This document shows positions 62,101 to 64,000 of a stretch of DNA of 64,000 nucleotides, in pieces. Position 1 is the stretch's first letter, and every line of letters starts with the position of its first letter. The translations under genes and the position numbers were made by a program. Under the pieces are notes generated by a model. The model did no database searches and had not been told where the DNA came from. It was given only the letters and a program-made list of their open reading frames with translations. Location: NCBI GenBank assembly GCA_963277665.1, contig OY728143.1:535590394-535654393 (forward strand). Reading direction: 5' to 3'. Source of the DNA: Viscum album (Eukaryota; Streptophyta; Magnoliopsida; Santalales; Viscaceae).

Positions 62101-64000
62101 TTGGATATAAATTTTGATATTAAATTAATATAACAATATTAGGATGAATTTTTGTGATTTTTATGAAAACATTTATTTTTTGGTAAATAATTAAAAAATA
62201 ATGATTTCAGAAAAACTCTCAGTTATTTTCCTTAAAAATATTAATTATATATCCCATTACTATTTTGTATTTTATTTTAAAGTAATATTAAATAAAATCT
62301 AATTTAAAAATTAAATTAATTCTATAAGAATTGATATTATATTCAATTTTGGAACAAACTCATTTCAATGCTTACAGACGCATTTTTTTAGAAACAGATC
62401 TTTATGCATTTTGAAATCTTTTATTGAAGTAAATTTCTGCTAATCCATATAATTGAATATTTAAAAATTAATTCAATATTTATAATCATGGGTTTCATAT
62501 TGGATAAAATTATGATTTCATGTTTATTCCAAATGAATAGTAACCATATTAAAATTTCGTCACTATTGTAATGGGAAAACTTATTAATTATGGTTTAAAA
62601 CGTGGGAGGTCTAAAAATCAACAAAAAACATTCCTTTATTTCATTAAAAGATACTAATTCAAAAACAACCATCTTATATTCTAAAATATAGAATTTTGGT
62701 TCCAAATTCCATTACTTATTCCATTTATATTGTTATATGTTACAAAAAAATTACAAATTGTCACTATTTTTTTAATATATCTAATAAGATTTGTTTTATA
62801 AATTGAGATGTTATAAATTGATATAATTTTTCAATTTTAATATTTATAAATTATATTTTTCATAGTAAATTATTTTTAATTTTTAGATATAGTATAATTT
62901 CATTTATTGCTTACCCAACATTAGTACATCGCTTGTGCAAGCAATATAAAAATCAAATAAATGATTTTAAAAACATTAAAAGTAATATGTTTTAGATGAA
63001 TTGTGTTTTTCTAATAATTTAATTTCCAACTATAAAGTTATATTTTTTGGGAAAGTATTTATATTCTATTATTAACTTCATTCCTTTAAATTCAAGTTAA
63101 GTGAATATATATGAAAAAGCCTTTTAATGATACATAATGTTTAAAAATTATATTCATGTCATTATAAAAAAAATAAAAAACTAGTAAGTAATCAAATGGA
63201 TGTAAAAAAATTAACTTATCATTAATGTTTCACATATGTTACACTTTTAATTTTTTAAAATTTCTTTCTTGACTCTTAAAAAGAGAAACATTTGTTATAA
63301 TGGTTATGGTCAAATGAGGTTAACTAAGGGGTTAAACCAAAAGATAAGGTTTAAAACGAAAGATAAACATATATAATTGTATAATTTGATTACATTTCTA
63401 CATTATCCCCATAATATTTGAATATAAGGATTTATTTTTCCATTTTAAAAGAGATTTACGTATATTATATATTAATATTTCATGTATTTACAAGTCTTCC
63501 ACCCACCACACTAATAAAAGGGAACCTATTATCCTCTATTATTCACAAATATTGATCCACTTATATCTTTCACTACCAACAAAAATACCTTCCTATATTA
63601 CAAAAACACTTATTTTATATTATTTTATTCCCCTAACACAATCCTATGAATGGTTAACATGTAAGTGAAAGAATTATTTATGAATAAGAGGTATAACTCT
63701 TAATTGATTTCATTCATTTTATTTCGTCTTCGACATCCTTAAATTAAACAATTATTTGAGTTTGTGTCCTAGAACCAACTTTTTGAACTTCGATTACATG
63801 AATATGTAATGTATTTAAATATTAAACATCTTATTATATATTTTTTATTGTTCATCATGACTATAATTTAATAATGTCATAGAGTATTTCTTACATTAAA
63901 AAGGTCATAGCAGTTCCCCACTATTATGATAACCTTGAAGTGCTATGAAAATATTCTTAAATATAATATTGTGGTTGGATGACATACTATAATGAAACAA
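62101..64000. other. AT-rich DNA, nothing recognised
   Basis: Stops in all frames, no repeat partner found inside the window, no domain or RNA gene. A somewhat more complex patch lies at 63470-63660 but gives no recognisable product. Confidence 0.5.

Noticed and set aside
1..64000. Bacterial or phage features (operons, ribosome binding sites, CRISPR, terminators)
   Set aside because: No long genes, no Shine-Dalgarno-led frames and no spaced repeat arrays. Plant retrotransposon remnants explain the recognisable sequence.

Overview
This window looks like gene-poor, heterochromatic nuclear DNA of a flowering plant. It is very AT-rich, CpG is scarce, and no open reading frame exceeds about 130 codons. 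I found no intact host gene, rRNA, tRNA or CRISPR array. What can be recognised is the remains of LTR retrotransposons, with reading frames broken by stops and frameshifts. Many changes look like the C-to-T and G-to-A transitions expected of long-methylated DNA. Sirevirus-type Ty1/copia proteins and a Tekay/Del-type Ty3/gypsy polyprotein point to an angiosperm. The species cannot be named from this sequence. All element boundaries were aligned by eye.

Layout. 1-10.4 kb: an AT palindromic repeat cluster, a possible minus-strand Tat-type gypsy remnant near 4.1-4.4 kb, and featureless AT-rich DNA. 10.4-47.65 kb: one old minus-strand copia element ('O1') split by younger insertions. Its 3' LTR is cut by a plus-strand Tekay-like gypsy element ('G1', 11.15-30.30 kb) with LTRs of about 2.8-2.9 kb. 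G1 is itself cut by a plus-strand LTR element ('Y', about 19.4-27.5 kb) with a short, apparently pol-less interior. O1's interior is cut by a second minus-strand copia ('C2', 34.77-45.1 kb), which holds a GC-richer foreign block at 38.75-39.88 kb. 48.0-62.1 kb: a third minus-strand copia ('C3'), a Sirevirus with gag, zinc finger, integrase, reverse transcriptase, RNase H and a probable env-like third frame. C3 is cut by a 3.0-kb solo gypsy LTR at 54,024-57,059. 62.1-64 kb: AT-rich DNA with nothing recognisable.

The elements do not work together as a system. Each is a dead copy, and the value of the window is its layered insertion history. Relative order from nesting: O1 is older than G1, G1 than Y; O1 is older than C2, C2 than its GC-rich block; C3 is older than the solo LTR. 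I found no convincing undescribed functional system. The least explained items are a 74-codon CpG-retaining frame at 14.4-14.65 kb, the GC-rich block in C2, and the interior of Y.
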